From Adiantum capillus-veneris (taxonomy: Eukaryota > Streptophyta > Polypodiopsida > Polypodiales > Pteridaceae), in assembly GCA_014529385.2 (NCBI GenBank), contig CM043959.1, forward strand, positions 90,798,529 through 90,862,528: a stretch of 64,000 nt of DNA, in the 5' to 3' direction. Below, piece after piece: positions 11,055 through 22,036 of this stretch (the stretch's first letter is position 1; each line of letters begins with the position of its first letter). The notes beneath the pieces are model-generated. The model worked only from the letters and a program-made list of their open reading frames with translations, was not told where the DNA came from and ran no database searches. The translations under genes and the position numbers were made by a program.

Positions 11055-13171
11055 TTAAGAGATCTCTCTCTCATCCTCGCATAACTCAGCATAACTTCCT
11101 ATATCTATATAGAGCTCTCCGTTTAAACACATATCCTCTGTTTCATTTTGTAGCTCCTCTGCATGCACCCCATATAGAGTAGTAGCATCTTGATGCTCGT
11201 CTGGCACCACCGCAGCGGCTTCTGATTGAGCATCTTCTCTGATCTCCTCCATTGATGTCGTTGTGATTGGCACATGGTAGCCTTCATACGTCCTTGCACT
11301 ACGAGGGGCTACCTCTATGACGTACCACCAGTTTGATGTAGACTTTGTAGGATGAAATACTACCTGCCAGAGCCACATAACTTACATGAGAGCCACATAA
11401 CTTGTAAAAGGGGGATGTTAACTATTTATATACTTACTTGTTCACAATGCTCAGGTAGTACGAAAGTGTCTCTTAGGTCAGTCCATTTCTTAGTAGAATC
11501 CACCTCAAGAAAACCAGACTCTCCTCTACGCACAGTAGCGTTTCGACCCTCCATGATTATCTTGAACCATTGCACGTCGAACAAGTCGACAAAAAATCCT
11601 CTGTAATCGATCCTCAAAATCTCTTGTAGCGTAGATTTGCCTCTTCAGTGAGGGTGCCCTACGTGCATTCAGTCTAGGTCCACATGTGACACATGCTCTG
11701 TATCCGCTTGTTTGAAGCCCTGCATGTATACACATGATAATAGATCAACTATGGGGAAAAACAAGATTTACAGTGTCTGAGAGAGGAGTGTCAATAGATC
11801 ACCTGAGCATTCTGTTAGCCCGGGATAGTCATGCATGGTCCACATTAGAATACCTCTGATCAAAGCATTCCGTCGTCCTGTGTGTCGGCTCATATCCACC
11901 ACCTCTATGCCAATCCACAATTGTTGTAGCTCTTCCAATAGTGGACGAAGATACACATCCATATTCCCCACTTTATATCGCCCTGGCACAATCAAGCTTA
12001 GCCATAGGTGCCCCTTCTTCGTAGTCAACCACGGGGGAATGTTGTAGTTGACGATGACAACGGGCCATACACTGTAAGATGTTGATCTTTGACCAAATGG
12101 ATTTATGCCATCCATAGCCAGGCCTAAGCGCAAATTTCGAGCTTCCCTGGCAAAATCCGACCATGTTCCATCTATATGTTTCCAGGCTGCGCAATCTGCA
12201 GGAATTCGTAGCACACCATCCGAAGATTTATTCTCCTCATGCCATGATGCTAGGGCGGCCATGGACTTACATTCGAAGAAATGCTTGATGCGAGGAAGCA
12301 AAGGAAAATGTCGCAAAACCTTTTGTGGAATTTTTGTCCCGTGGAGATCTACTCGATATCTTTCGGAATCACATTTCGGACACTTCTCCATGTCTGTGTA
12401 TTCCCCTCTGAAAAGAATGCAGTCATTAGGACAAGCGTGGATAGAATTGTAATCCATCCCCAAGTTTCGCAAAATCTTTCTTGCTTCATCTCGGGAATCT
12501 GGCATCACATTGTCAGCTGGTAGAATGTGCTCTTTCAGCAATCTACACAACATAAAAATATGATACAGTCGTGTAAAAATCTATCAGATCATTATACATT
12601 TAGAGTTCTATTAAAGTAAACTAATTGTAAGTGATCACCTGAAAAGCGCTGTGACGCTAGTGTCACTCCATCCAAACTTTGCCTGCATGTTGAGAAGAAC
12701 CAGGAGTGCTTTCAATCTAGACATACGTGCTCCATTATACAATGATGTATCGGCTTCACTTTTCATATCATCATAGATAAGCCTTTCTGAATCCATGATC
12801 GTCTCAATCATTTCATCAATCTCGGGCTCAAACATTGCCTCGTTGGGAATGTGCTCTGCATGATCATCCCCCGAGCTGTCAGAGGCTACATCTTGTGGCC
12901 TCACATATGCTGCTTGACCAAAGCGCCTACGAATACGTCTATTGGGTTGCAAGATTGCTGCTTGTTGGCCAGCGTCAGAGTCCGACGAGTTATAATTGGC
13001 AACAACTCGATCTATAATAGATGGATCGAACTCGCCAAATTCGCGAGCGTGCTGCAAAGAAACACGTCTTGTCCGTCGCACAGCATGCTTGCATTGATTA
13101 CAAGGACATAAGACCCTCGTTGAGAGATAGGTGTTTCGGTTGGACGGTCCCACATCCTCGTCGCTACTCAT
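11055..13171 (-). pseudogene. TNP2-family CACTA transposase, internally deleted
   Basis: Exons that can be read are 13171-12639, 12542-11803, 11719 to about 11640, then about 11640-11448 and 11363-11055. Exon joins keep frame through the first three. The N-terminus carries a CPCNQCKH zinc-like motif. Exon 2 has the TNP2 core: CPKCDSERYRVD, LRLGLAMDGINPFG, LSLIVPGRYKVGNMDVYL and LMWTMHDYPGL. Exon 3 starts GYRACVTCGPRL, the usual next TNP2 motif. Then the sequence jumps to DYRGFFVDLFDVQWFKII, typical of the C-terminal DUF4216 region, in another frame. The rest of TNP2 and the DUF4218 region that normally lie between are missing. The element is therefore probably non-autonomous. The breakpoint (about 11640) is placed to within 15 bp by eye. 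Confidence 0.8.
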
Positions 13172-13233
13172 AATGAGGATTAAAAACTTATAACCTGGAC
13201 AACAAATTTAATATTCTATTGGCATTCTTCGTC

Positions 13234-13236
<3 letters not shown>

Positions 13237-13300
<64 letters not shown>
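13237..13300. repeat. (CT)n microsatellite inside the CACTA element
   Basis: An unbroken CT run upstream of the TNP2 start. Confidence 0.95.
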
Positions 13301-13303
<3 letters not shown>

Positions 13304-13599
13304 CTCACATTCTCTAGTCATGTCCAATCCCCGCACACCTCGGTCTAGAGGTGCACGGAGATCAGAACCACAGGGTTATAATCTCGTCTTTATTGGTCAA
13401 TACCTATATTTGTGGGTACAAGAAATCTAGACACCCACGTCTACATGATACTGCATGTAGTGGACAAAATCCCTTTGCCTCTTCTCTAGCTGTAGCACTT
13501 CACTTCATCTTAACATCTTTTCACAGTAGATCTTTTCACTGTTCGTCTAACTCTAAACCCTAAACCGTAAGTAATTCTTGCGTGGACTCGATCTAACGT

Positions 13600-13675
13600 A
13601 AATAAGCGTAAATCTAAATAAACGTAAATCTAACTAAAAATAAAGCTAAATCTAATTTAACGTAAGTCTAATGAC
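13600..13675. repeat. Direct repeat flanking the HMA fragment (left)
   Basis: This AT-rich stretch, built from 'cgtaaatctaa' units, closely matches 13895-13978. The two copies bracket the captured HMA sequence. Confidence 0.7.
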
Positions 13676-13685
13676 TAGAGGTTGT

Positions 13686-13884
13686 CTAGATGGTCATTGT
13701 GTTGGGGATGTAGTGACTCTTGCCGCCCTGAAGATCCACCTTCTTCCCTATCTTCTGAAGACATTTCACTAGTACTTTTGGATCGACGGAGCCCACCATG
13801 AGTGAAGGCAGCAATACCCTATATTCCATTGAGGGCTTTCTTCACCCGCTTCATGCAGGCATCGCAGTCTATGGAGACCCGCAT
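13686..13884 (-). pseudogene. Captured HMA (heavy-metal-associated) domain fragment
   Basis: On the minus strand the frame from 13884 reads MRVSIDCDACMKRVKKALNG, the beta-strand and CxxC metal-binding loop of a plant HMA domain. It is followed by an in-frame TAG, then a frame change, then MVGSVDPKVLVKCLQKIGKK and a stop at 13686. The order matches the HMA fold (beta-CxxC-helix-beta-loop-VDP-helix), but about ten residues around the second strand are lost. Such domains occur in plant metallochaperone/HIPP proteins. It is not part of any known CACTA gene set, so it is best read as host sequence taken up by the transposon. It is not expected to give a working protein. Confidence 0.75.
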
Positions 13885-13894
13885 CTAATCTAAT

Positions 13895-13978
13895 ATAACG
13901 TAAATCTAAATCTAGCTTAAATAAACGTAAATCTAGTTAAAAATAAACCTAAATCTAATTTAATGTAAGTCTACATAT
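13895..13978. repeat. Direct repeat flanking the HMA fragment (right)
   Basis: Partner of 13600-13675: the shared core 'aaaaataaa.ctaaatctaattta.tgtaagtcta' pattern is in the same orientation. Confidence 0.7.
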
Positions 13979-14239
13979 AACCTAATCTTTAACGTCTTTT
14001 AAGATAGTTTCCTACGACGTTATAACTCTCTTCTTCCTGTGTGTGTGCGCGTGTGTGGATGTGTGTGCCAATAAAAAGAGATAAATGGTATAACCTTTCT
14101 ATCACCCATGCCAAGTATGATAGATTGATTATGCCATTTCTCTCTTGAATAATAGGTCTTCAGTTCAACTCCTCGTCGGCTAGATCTTTAGGTCTTTTAA
14201 TTTTAATTAGTTTCCTACGACGCTCCCTTAGTTTCTCTT

Positions 14240-14454
14240 TCTTTCTCTCTCAATGTGTGTGCGTTTTTTTGGATCGTATGCATGTTTTCTTTCTCTTTTC
14301 CTCTCTCAATGTGTGCGTTTTTTGTTTATGCATGTTCTCTCTCTCTTTTCCTCTCTCAATGCGTGCGTTTTTTGTTTATGCATGCTCTCTCTCTCTTTTT
14401 CTCTCTCAATGTGTGTGTGCATTCTTTATTTATGTATGTGTGTGCGTTTTTGCA

Positions 14455-14512
<58 letters not shown>

Positions 14513-14669
14513 AACACTATGTGTGTGTGTGTGTGTATGTGTGTGTGTGAGAGAGAGAGAGAGGGAGAGAGAAAGAGGGGAAGGGAACATGAGAATGAGG
14601 AGAGGGAAGGAGCATACCTGGCTCTCCTTCCTCTCCTCGTGTGTGTGTGTGTGTGTGTGTGTGTAAAAG

Positions 14670-14710
<41 letters not shown>

Positions 14711-14720
14711 GGGAGAGCGT
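14240..14720. repeat. Low-complexity CT/GT/GA block with a short tandem repeat
   Basis: At about 14260-14420 a roughly 60-bp unit (ctctctcaatgtgtgcgttt followed by ttatgcatg) is repeated with variation. Then come a (CT)n run (14455-14509), (GT)n, (GA)n, a second (GT)n and a final (GA)n to about 14707. Several long frames cross this block but are translations of the repeats. Confidence 0.9.
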
Positions 14721-14740
14721 TACCTGCTCTTTGCTTGAGG

Positions 14741-14781
14741 GCGCCGAAAAACTCAGATCTGAGATCTGAGTTTTTGGGCGC
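14741..14781. repeat. Inverted repeat in the CACTA right subterminal region
   Basis: GCGCC, then AAAAACTCAGAT and its complement ATCTGAGTTTTT around a 5-base centre, closed by GGCGC. It can form a 12-bp stem with a GC clamp. Confidence 0.8.
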
Positions 14782-14805
14782 GCTCGGTTATTTTTTTTAC
14801 CCCAG

Positions 14806-14940
14806 CTGGCATCGCTATGAGCGTCGCTATAAGCGTCGCTATGAGCGTCGCAAATTTCTTTGTAAATTTGCGACGCTCATAGCGACGCCGGGAATTTTTT
14901 TTTTTGAGCGTCGCTGTGTGAGCGTCGCTAATGTGAAGAG
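14806..14940. repeat. CACTA right subterminal repeat array and inverted repeat
   Basis: Repeated gcgtcgct units on one side of an AT centre (caaatttctttgtaaatttg) and agcgacgc units on the other, mirroring the left end. Confidence 0.85.
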
Positions 14941-15164
14941 CCTCTTGTAGTGGCTTGAGAGCCTGAGGCTGCCGAAGTATATCTGCACATTAGTCCTATC
15001 AGTCTTCCATAGTAGAGTGACAAGCTCTACTTGGTGTTTGGGAGACGTTGTCTCCACAAACTTGATCTAAGCATGCATACTACTTCATTTTTGTGCACAA
15101 ATAAAGAAAAAGAGAGTCTTATAAGACAAAAATTTTGTTCATTTTTAACATTTTGTACATTTGC

Positions 15165-16389
15165 TTACTCTTGGGAAGCATTGTAAGCATTGACAAGGTT
15201 TAGGTTATCCTTTAATTGTATGCCTTGCATCCATCTAGCATCTTCAAAAGGATAATTCTTAAACTTAATAAGATATCATCGGATAGTCTTACCGCCTCTT
15301 AGTACCTTGTCTTCATGTCAGAGAATGGACTCGGGCTGCAGCACCTCTTCTTGGTCCTCGATCTCCGGCGGGTCTTCAATAGTTGGTTCTTGAGGTGGCT
15401 CTCCTTTGTAAGGCTTTAATAGGCTCACATGAAAAGCATTGTGTATGAGCCAATGATTGGGCAACTTGAGTTGAGAGGCCATCTCATTGATTGGCCTAAG
15501 AATCTGAAAGGGACCATAGTACCTTTTTGCTAGTTTAGCATAGTACTTTTGGTGACCCGTAGGATTTTTGCCCGTTGTGTGCCTTACTCGAGCCTTGGGA
15601 AACTTTAACAAGACCCAATCGTTTTCTTTAAAGGCTTGGGCTCTTCTGTGCTTGTCAGCAGCAGCGTTTTGCCTTTGTTGCGAGATAGAGATAGCATCCT
15701 TAATCTTTTGGAAAGATTCTTGTAGGTCTCGGCTATACTCATCTGCAGCGAAGATCTTCCCATGTACCTTAAGTAGCAAGGGACTTTTTGATCTTCCCTC
15801 AATTACCTCGAAAGGTGCTTTTCCCGTGGAAGTATGTACAGTGTTATTGTAAGCATACTCCACTAAGGGTAAGTACTTCTCCCATTGGGATCTTTGATCT
15901 ACTTCCGTTACATAGGCTTTTAGTAGATCGAGAATGGTTAGGTTAGCTATTTCACTTTGGCCATCAGTTTGTGGATGATAGGCCAAAGAGAAGTTTAGCC
16001 TTGTTCCTAAATTCTCAAAGAGACCCTTCCAGAAATTACTAGTCATTCTAGGATCTCTATCCGACACTATGGACATGGGCAAGCCATGGTACTTGAAAAT
16101 TGGTGAAATAAAGAGGGTTGCCATTTGATGGGCTTTGATAGTCTTTTTGACAGGTATAAAATGATCTTGTTTACTAAACCTGTCTACTATCATCCATATT
16201 CCCGTATTCCCATGGATAGACTTAGGCAATCCAAACATAAAATCCATGGATATGCTCTCCCATGGTGAATTAGGGATTGGCAAGGGTTGAAGCAATCCAA
16301 GTTGCTTCCCTCTATCAAATTTTGTCTTTTGGCATACCACACATTTGGAAACATACTCATGTATGTTCACTTTCATGGTAGGCCAATAG
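15165..16389 (-). pseudogene. Alpha integrase and chromodomain (5' truncated)
   Basis: Reading leftward, the fragment starts inside the integrase zinc module (CVVCQKTKFDRGKQLG) and continues through the catalytic core. It shows SISMDFMFGLPKS and DRFSKQDHF for the first Asp region, SDRDPRMTSNFW for the second Asp, and HPQTDGQSEIAN for the Glu. The C-terminal part has the GPFQILRPI module and FHVSLLKPYKGEPP. A chromodomain follows (KVLRGGKTIR, then YLIKFKNYPFEDARWMQG), which places the family among chromoviruses, whose chromodomain guides insertion. Two TGA stops interrupt the chromodomain; the first is CGA in the duplicate at 21082-21302. The upstream RT is cut off where another alpha LTR begins at 16390. 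Confidence 0.9.
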
Positions 16390-17993
16390 TGTCATAATAA
16401 TCAATATCTAATTCTCCTAAATGATTTTCTCATATGAAACTGATCATTTAATGTGAGGAAGTGCCCGGGGAGAAAAAGCTAGAATATTGGTTAAGCTAGC
16501 AGACCGGCCACAGTAGGGATCCAAAGCACGGAAAATAGGGATCCAAAGGGGGGGCCATCTGCAAAAGAGCCATGTGCAACAATGGGCTAAAAAGACCCTA
16601 AGGTTCAGCCCATTAAGACTTCCAAAATGCTAAGGTTCCAAAATTCAAAGGTTGTGTCCAAAGGTCAACCCTAGGGAAAATTGGATGCTTTGTGTGTTCC
16701 CTAAAAGTCTTTGCACATCCCTACATGGGAGGGGGCGAGCCCCAAAGGTAGGGGATGAGAGAGAAATCCACACACACACACACACACACACACACAGGCT
16801 CCCTTTACACAAAGGGAATGAGGGACACATGTCAGCTCCCTAGCCCAGATGCCCACAAGGTGTACCCAATTCCTATTGGAAGACCCTTGAAGTAGACCAA
16901 TAAGAATTACGCTAGAGTAAATGTAGTTTAATTAATTTAAAAATATTTAATAGAAGAAACCAATGAGAATTAAGTCTCCTAGAAGACTATTGGTCAGTCT
17001 CCCAAAGGGTCCAATGAGCATTCAGAAGCCCCATGGCTTGCCTGATTCCTATTGGCCAGGAGGCAAAGGGGTCCAATGAGAGTTTAGTTTAATTATTTAA
17101 TTACCTAAATCTCTCACAAAAGGGGAAACGGGGACACATGTCAGAAGGCTATCACTTATGCTGCTTAATACCCATTGGCTTGACTTGGAGAGGTCCAATG
17201 AGGCAAAAGCCAGACCAAATTAGCAACAAGGGCTCGCCCAAGAGAGAGAGGGGGCTGATTTTTGCTTGGCATTGACACACACACACACTCACACTTGACC
17301 ATGTGTGAAGGAAGAATACTCTATCTCCTCCCAAGCTTTAATGGAGAGCTCATCACCTACTCCAAGCTTGTGAGATAGAAGCCTACATCAACACTCTCTT
17401 GGCATGTGGATGCAAATCCAACCAAGAGCCAAGCTTCAATGCATGCTCATCTCCTCTACCAAGCTAATTACTAAGCTAAGCTATGCTAATATGAGTGATT
17501 ATGTAAGGAGATGTACATCTTTCTCGTAAGATACTCCTTCTTCCTCTCAATCTACTCTCATACCCTGCTAGCTCTCACCATGTTCGAAGGTGTGTGAGGT
17601 CTTGGGTCTGAGAACGGGGATAATTCAAGTTGTGTTTGATTAAGTGTTTTGCTTGGTGTATGAAGCTTCCATCTTCATTGCACTAGCTAGTCTTGAAGGA
17701 ACACAAAGAACTGTATTGTGCAATGTCTCTCTTGATGGGAGAAACCATAATACAAAGCCTTTTGGAGGGGGGACCGGATCCATGCAAATCCGGTCCTCAA
17801 CTGTTGTCAATAGCTTAATTTCTCTCTCTTTTGAAAGTAGTGTTGATGTTATCTAACTAGGTGTTATGCTTTTTGTTGCTCTCTCCACCCAAGCACTCTT
17901 GTAATTCTCATTAGGAATCTATTCTAATGAAATTCCCACTATGTTCATGCTAATTTCCGCTACACATAAGTTATTAGGCCATTAAATGTTACA
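16390..17993 (+). repeat. Alpha LTR, inner plus-strand copy
   Basis: A full-length LTR of about 1.6 kb in forward orientation (TGTCATAATAATC...AATGTTACA). It joins the truncated integrase exactly at its terminus, as expected of true integration. It is followed two bases later by the primer binding site. Confidence 0.95.
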
Positions 17994-17994
17994 T

Positions 17995-18006
17995 TGGTAT
18001 CAGAGC
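17995..18006 (+). promoter_or_regulatory. Primer binding site, initiator tRNA-Met type
   Basis: TGGTATCAGAGC lies two bases downstream of the plus-strand alpha LTR. It is the standard complement of the plant initiator tRNA-Met 3' end used by many Ty1/copia and Ty3/gypsy elements. Confidence 0.9.
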
Positions 18007-18167
18007 TCAAGGTTTCTCTTTTCTTGCTCAAGAAGGGAGGTCCTCAAGCTAGCTACAAATGGTTGGTACTATTAATTGCACGTGAGTAAGTAGAATAGGG
18101 ATTTTTCAGCCTTGCTGTGCGCCTGCCTTCGTGCAGTTAACGGGGCATCACCGTCGAGAGCTATGGT

Positions 18168-18217
18168 CTCAATAGTGGAGTCCTATGGGGCTTGCCTACG
18201 GCTTAACCACTATTGAG
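18168..18217 (+). ncRNA. Conserved leader stem-loop of family alpha, copy B
   Basis: CTCAATAGTGG (18168-18178) and CCACTATTGAG (18207-18217) form a perfect 11-bp stem over a 28-base loop in the untranslated leader between primer site and gag. Equivalent stems are at 23548-23597 and 35191-35240. A packaging or translation role is inference. Confidence 0.55.
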
Positions 18218-18410
18218 CTATTAGAAGCTTGACAGGAGCCAGTGTTGTTTTGGTGTCGAAAGACCCTCTCTTCTATTCCTTGCAATTAATGGTATTCGAG
18301 CCGCGGGTACAGTAGCTTGAGTGCTTTTTCTAAAGGGGTAAAGAGGAGTAGCAACTAGGGCTTGAAGTGCCAAAGTACACCTAAAAAGTTTACACCTAAA
18401 AGGTGTTAGA

Positions 18411-19273
18411 ATGGCTGACAATAGTAAAGAGAGTGAAATTAATGTTGATAACTTTGATTTTGCTCATGAGCAAGCTACTAATAATGCTTCAATGCTTGTT
18501 AACTATCTTGTTTCTAGGCTTCAACAAGCCATGGGCAATCTATCTCTCCAAAGTAAAGTGCAACGGCAACTCCGTGCTCACGGGATTCCTTAAGCTATTC
18601 ACCATGACGAGAGAACACCTAGGAAGCCTCCTTGTGAGACTACCAAAAGAGGTCTCTCTCCGATTCGGGAAGAAGAAGAGGATCCATATGAAGGGCTCAA
18701 GAATTTACTTCTTGATGATGCATCTCCTTCCCAAAGGACAACTCAAGAGCCTCTACCGAAGGAACGAGAAAGAAGTGAGTCTCCCTCCACCTCGGCGGAG
18801 ATGGCTCCACGAAGACGGCGGGCTAAACGCTCTCCATCACCACCAAAGCGGAGAAGACCATCGTATTCTTCTCCTCACCACAATTCAAAGAGGGATGATA
18901 AAAATCAAGAGAAGAAAAAGGTGAGAAAGAGGACACCCTCTTCTCCATCTTCTTCATCCTCTTCCTTTTATGAAAACTATGGTGAAGATGACAAAGATCA
19001 AGACAAGAAAAAGGCGAGAAAGAGGTCACCCTCTTCTCCACCTTCTTCAAATTCTTCACCCTCGGAAGAAAGTGATGGTGCAACCTTTGAACCATCAAAA
19101 AGAAGAGGCCATAGGAAATCCTATGCCGCATGGAAGAGGTCGTCCAAGTTGAAGAAATTCAAAGAGGGAGGGAAGAGCATCTCTTTCCTTACCTATGATG
19201 GTACCTTTGGTGCTACGGACAAAGTGTTGGCCTTTATCCAGCAATTCGATGCGGCGTTTCGAGATGAGGGCAT
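18411..19273 (+). pseudogene. Alpha gag, N-terminal half, copy B
   Basis: The frame starts MADNSKESEINVDNFDF, has an in-frame TAA after 60 codons, and continues in the same frame with a Lys/Arg/Ser/Pro-rich linker (APRRRRAKRSPSPPKRRRP) and acidic 'EDDKDQDKKK' blocks. It reaches the start of the retrotransposon gag domain (KSISFLTYDGTFGATDKVLA). At 19273 it stops abruptly against a reversed LTR. The sequences share only 'atc' at the join. The second half of gag is at 22039-22617 in the opposite copy. Confidence 0.85.
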
Positions 19274-20720
19274 CAACAATACTTTCAAAAGAGAGAGAAA
19301 TTAAGCTATTGACAACAGTTGAGGACCGCATTTTCATTGAGCCGGTCCCCCCTCCAAAAGGCTTTGTATTATGGTTTCTCCCATCAAGAGAGACATTGTA
19401 CAATACAATTCTTTGTGTTCCTTCAAGACTAGCTAGTGCAATGAAGATGGAAGCTTCATACACCAAGAAAAACACTTAATCAAACACAACTTGAATTATC
19501 CCTGCTCTCAGACCCAAGACCTCACACACCTTCGAAGATGGTGAGAGCTAGCACGGTATGAGAGTAGATTGAGAGGAAGAAGGAGTATCTTACGAGAAAG
19601 ATGTACATCTCCTCACATAATCACTCATATTAGCATAGCTTAGCTTAGTAATTAGCTTGGTAGAGGAGATGAGCATGCATTGAAGCTTGGCTCTTGGTTG
19701 GATTTGCATCCACATGCCAAGAGAGTGTTGATGTAGGCTTCTATCTCACAAGCTTGGAGTAGGTGATGAGCTCTCAATTAAAGCTTGGGAGGAGATAGAG
19801 TATTCTTCCTTCACACATGGTCAAGTGTGAGTGTGTGTGTGATAATGCTTTGCAAAAATCAGTCCCCCTCTCTCTCTTGGGCGAGCCCTTGTTGCTAATT
19901 TGGTCTGGCTTTTGCTTCATTGGACCTCCCCAAGTCAAGCCAATGGGTATTAAGCAGCATAAGTGATAGCCTTCTGACATGTGTCCCCCTTTCCCCTTTT
20001 GTGAGATCTTTAGGTAATTAAATAATTAAACTAAACTCTCATTGGACCCCTTTGCCTCCTGGACAATAGGAATCAGGCAAGCCATGGGGCTTCTGAATGC
20101 TCATTGGACCCTTTGGGAGACTGCCCAATAGTCTTCTAGGAGACTTAATTCTCATTAGTTTCTTTTATTAAATGTTTTTAAATTAATTAAACTACATTTA
20201 CTCTAGCTTAATTCTTATTGGTCCACTTCAAGGGTCTTCCAAGAGGAATTGGGCACACCTTGTGGGTATCTGGGCTAGGGAGCTGACATGTGTCCCTCAT
20301 TCCCTTTGTGTAAAGGGAGCCTGTGTGTGTGTGTGTGTGTGGCTTTCTCTCTCATCCCCTACCTTTGGGGCTCGCCCCCTCCCATCTAGGGATGTGCAAA
20401 GACTTTTAGGGCACACACAAAGCATCCAATTTTCCCTAGGGTTGACCTTTGGACACAACCTTTGAATTTTGGAACCTTAGCATTTTGGAAGTCTTAAAGG
20501 GCTGAACCTTAAGGTCTTTTTAGCCCATTGTTGCACATGGATCTTTTGCAGATGGCCCCCCCTTTGGATCCCTATTTTCCCTCCTTTGGATCCCAACTGT
20601 GGCCGGTCTGCTAGCTTAACCAATATTCTAGCTTTTTCTCCCCGGGCACTTCCCCACATTAAATGATCAGTTTAATATGAGAAAATTATTTAGGAGAATT
20701 AGATATTGATTATTATGACA
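19274..20720 (-). repeat. Alpha LTR, truncated minus copy
   Basis: It matches the other alpha LTRs from the 'caatactttcaaaag' position to the ATTATGACA end, but lacks roughly the first 150 bp on this strand. It is fused to gag at its left edge and followed by the polypurine tract and 3' internal sequence. Confidence 0.9.
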
Positions 20721-21302
20721 TTACCTCTCTCTTGAAATCATAGTCGTCCTCGACTATGGTGTAGAGAAGATAAAGCATATTCATGAGTCCTTTTCTTAGC
20801 GGGTAGAGGATCCCTATATATGTTACCCTATGACATCATTCCATAATGGATGACTAGTCCATTTGGCGCTTGAGAGCCTGAGCTGCCGCAAGCATGTCTG
20901 CACATTAGTCCTATCAGTCTTCCATAGTAGAGTGACAATCTCTACTTGGTATTTGGGAGACGTCGTCTCCACAAACTTGATCTAAGCATGCATACTACTT
21001 CATTTTTGTGCACAAATAAAGAAAAAGAGAGAGTCTTATAAGACAAAAACTTTGTTCATTTTTAACATTTTGTACATTTGCTTACTCTTGGGAAGCATTG
21101 TAAGCATTGACAAGGTTTAGGTTATCCTTTAATTGTATGCCTTGCATCCATCTAGCATCTTCAAAAGGATAATTCTTAAACTTAATAAGATATCGTCGGA
21201 TAGTCTTACCACCTCTTAATACCTTGTCTTCATGTCGGAGAATGGACTCGGGCTGCAGCACCTCCTCTTGGTCCTAGATCTCCGGTGGGTCTTCAATAGT
21301 TG
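20721..21302 (-). pseudogene. Second alpha 3' end: chromodomain fragment and preserved CACTA empty site
   Basis: This duplicates 8699-8844 plus 14953-15390, without the CACTA element. The minus-strand frame ending at 21082 reads the chromodomain without the stop codons of the other copy (RHEDKVLRGGKTIRRYLIKF). One TAG remains upstream of it. At 21302 it is joined to protease sequence, so RT, RNase H and nearly all integrase are gone. Confidence 0.9.
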
Positions 21303-22036
21303 CTTTTATTTTCTTTTGCTAAAGCATTAGGTTCATTTTGAGAGTCTTTAACAAAAATCATGTACACGAAAATAGAGCTCTTTATTGACTTGTTGAAATC
21401 TTGTGTATGCACAATGGGGATGGTGTTACCCATTTCCTTAGCATCTATATACATGTCTTTTTCCCTGAACTTAAAGGAGATTCTCCTTTTAGGAAATTTA
21501 ACATCGGCAGCCAGGCGGTCAAACCATGGTGCCCCTAGGATTACATCCTCATGCTTGAGAGGAGATATAAAGAAGTCCTCTTTGTCCCGATTAAGGGAGT
21601 GACTGAAGCTTCTTGCCCCTTGAAGGCACTGTCTGCGGGTAGGACATCTCCCATCTCGTAGGATTGTATTCCTAGCTTGGTGGCCAACTCTATAGATATA
21701 AAATTGTGAGTAGAACCAAGTTCAAAGAGAATAAAATCATCATGTTCTCTTACCTTTCCCCAAGCATGGCATAGAGGAGATCCTTTGTGGTGAGTTTGGT
21801 GAGTCTCCTCTTGTTGGATTTCAACCAAGGAAGCTCTAGGAAGATCTTGGCGGTTGTTCTTTTGGGGACAAGCGCGGTACGCATGCCCTTGTTCACCGTA
21901 CTTGAAACACCGGTTATCCTTACGATAACTCTCAAGCTCTTCAGGAGAGAGTTTATTCTTATCTTTGTAAACTCCCTTCTCTTTAGCTTTGTTGGAGTTG
22001 CCCTTAGGAGACTTTTGGACATTGTCCTTCCCCTTA
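21303..22036 (-). pseudogene. Alpha protease and gag zinc knuckle, broken
   Basis: Reading leftward from gag, a Lys-rich linker leads to a CCHC-type knuckle, CFKYGEQGHAYRACP, where the second Cys is Tyr. Next is the retropepsin: the active-site region reads FELGSTHNFIS, with Glu-Leu where Asp-Ser is expected, so the catalytic Asp is lost. The later motif VILGAPWFDRL is intact in another frame. At least one frameshift is present. The sequence then runs into the deletion junction at 21302. Confidence 0.8.

Larger units (their letters stand above)
8845..14952 (-). mobile_element. CACTA (En/Spm) DNA transposon, complete ends
   Basis: The element begins CACTACAACAGG and ends CCTCTTGTAGTG, so the 12-bp terminal inverted repeats match at 11 positions. 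It is flanked by the 3-bp direct repeat GCT (8842-8844 and 14953-14955), the duplication size typical of CACTA elements. Both subterminal regions are packed with the motif agcgacgc in both orientations, the usual kind of transposase-binding array. It carries a TNPA-like gene, a deleted TNP2 transposase and a captured HMA fragment, all on the minus strand. It lies in the 3' untranslated part of the alpha element, and the duplicate alpha copy at about 20870 preserves the uninterrupted target. Total length is 6108 bp. Confidence 0.95.

Noticed and set aside
14253-14710. Three overlapping frames of 97-151 codons rich in Ser-Leu, Val-Cys and Arg-Glu
   Set aside because: They are translations of CT, GT and GA repeats in different frames, with no domain.
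18403-18924. 173-codon plus-strand frame over alpha gag
   Set aside because: It is an out-of-frame shadow; the gag frame (MADNSKES...) is one base register away and matches in copies B and C. The same applies to 22748-23362 on the minus strand.
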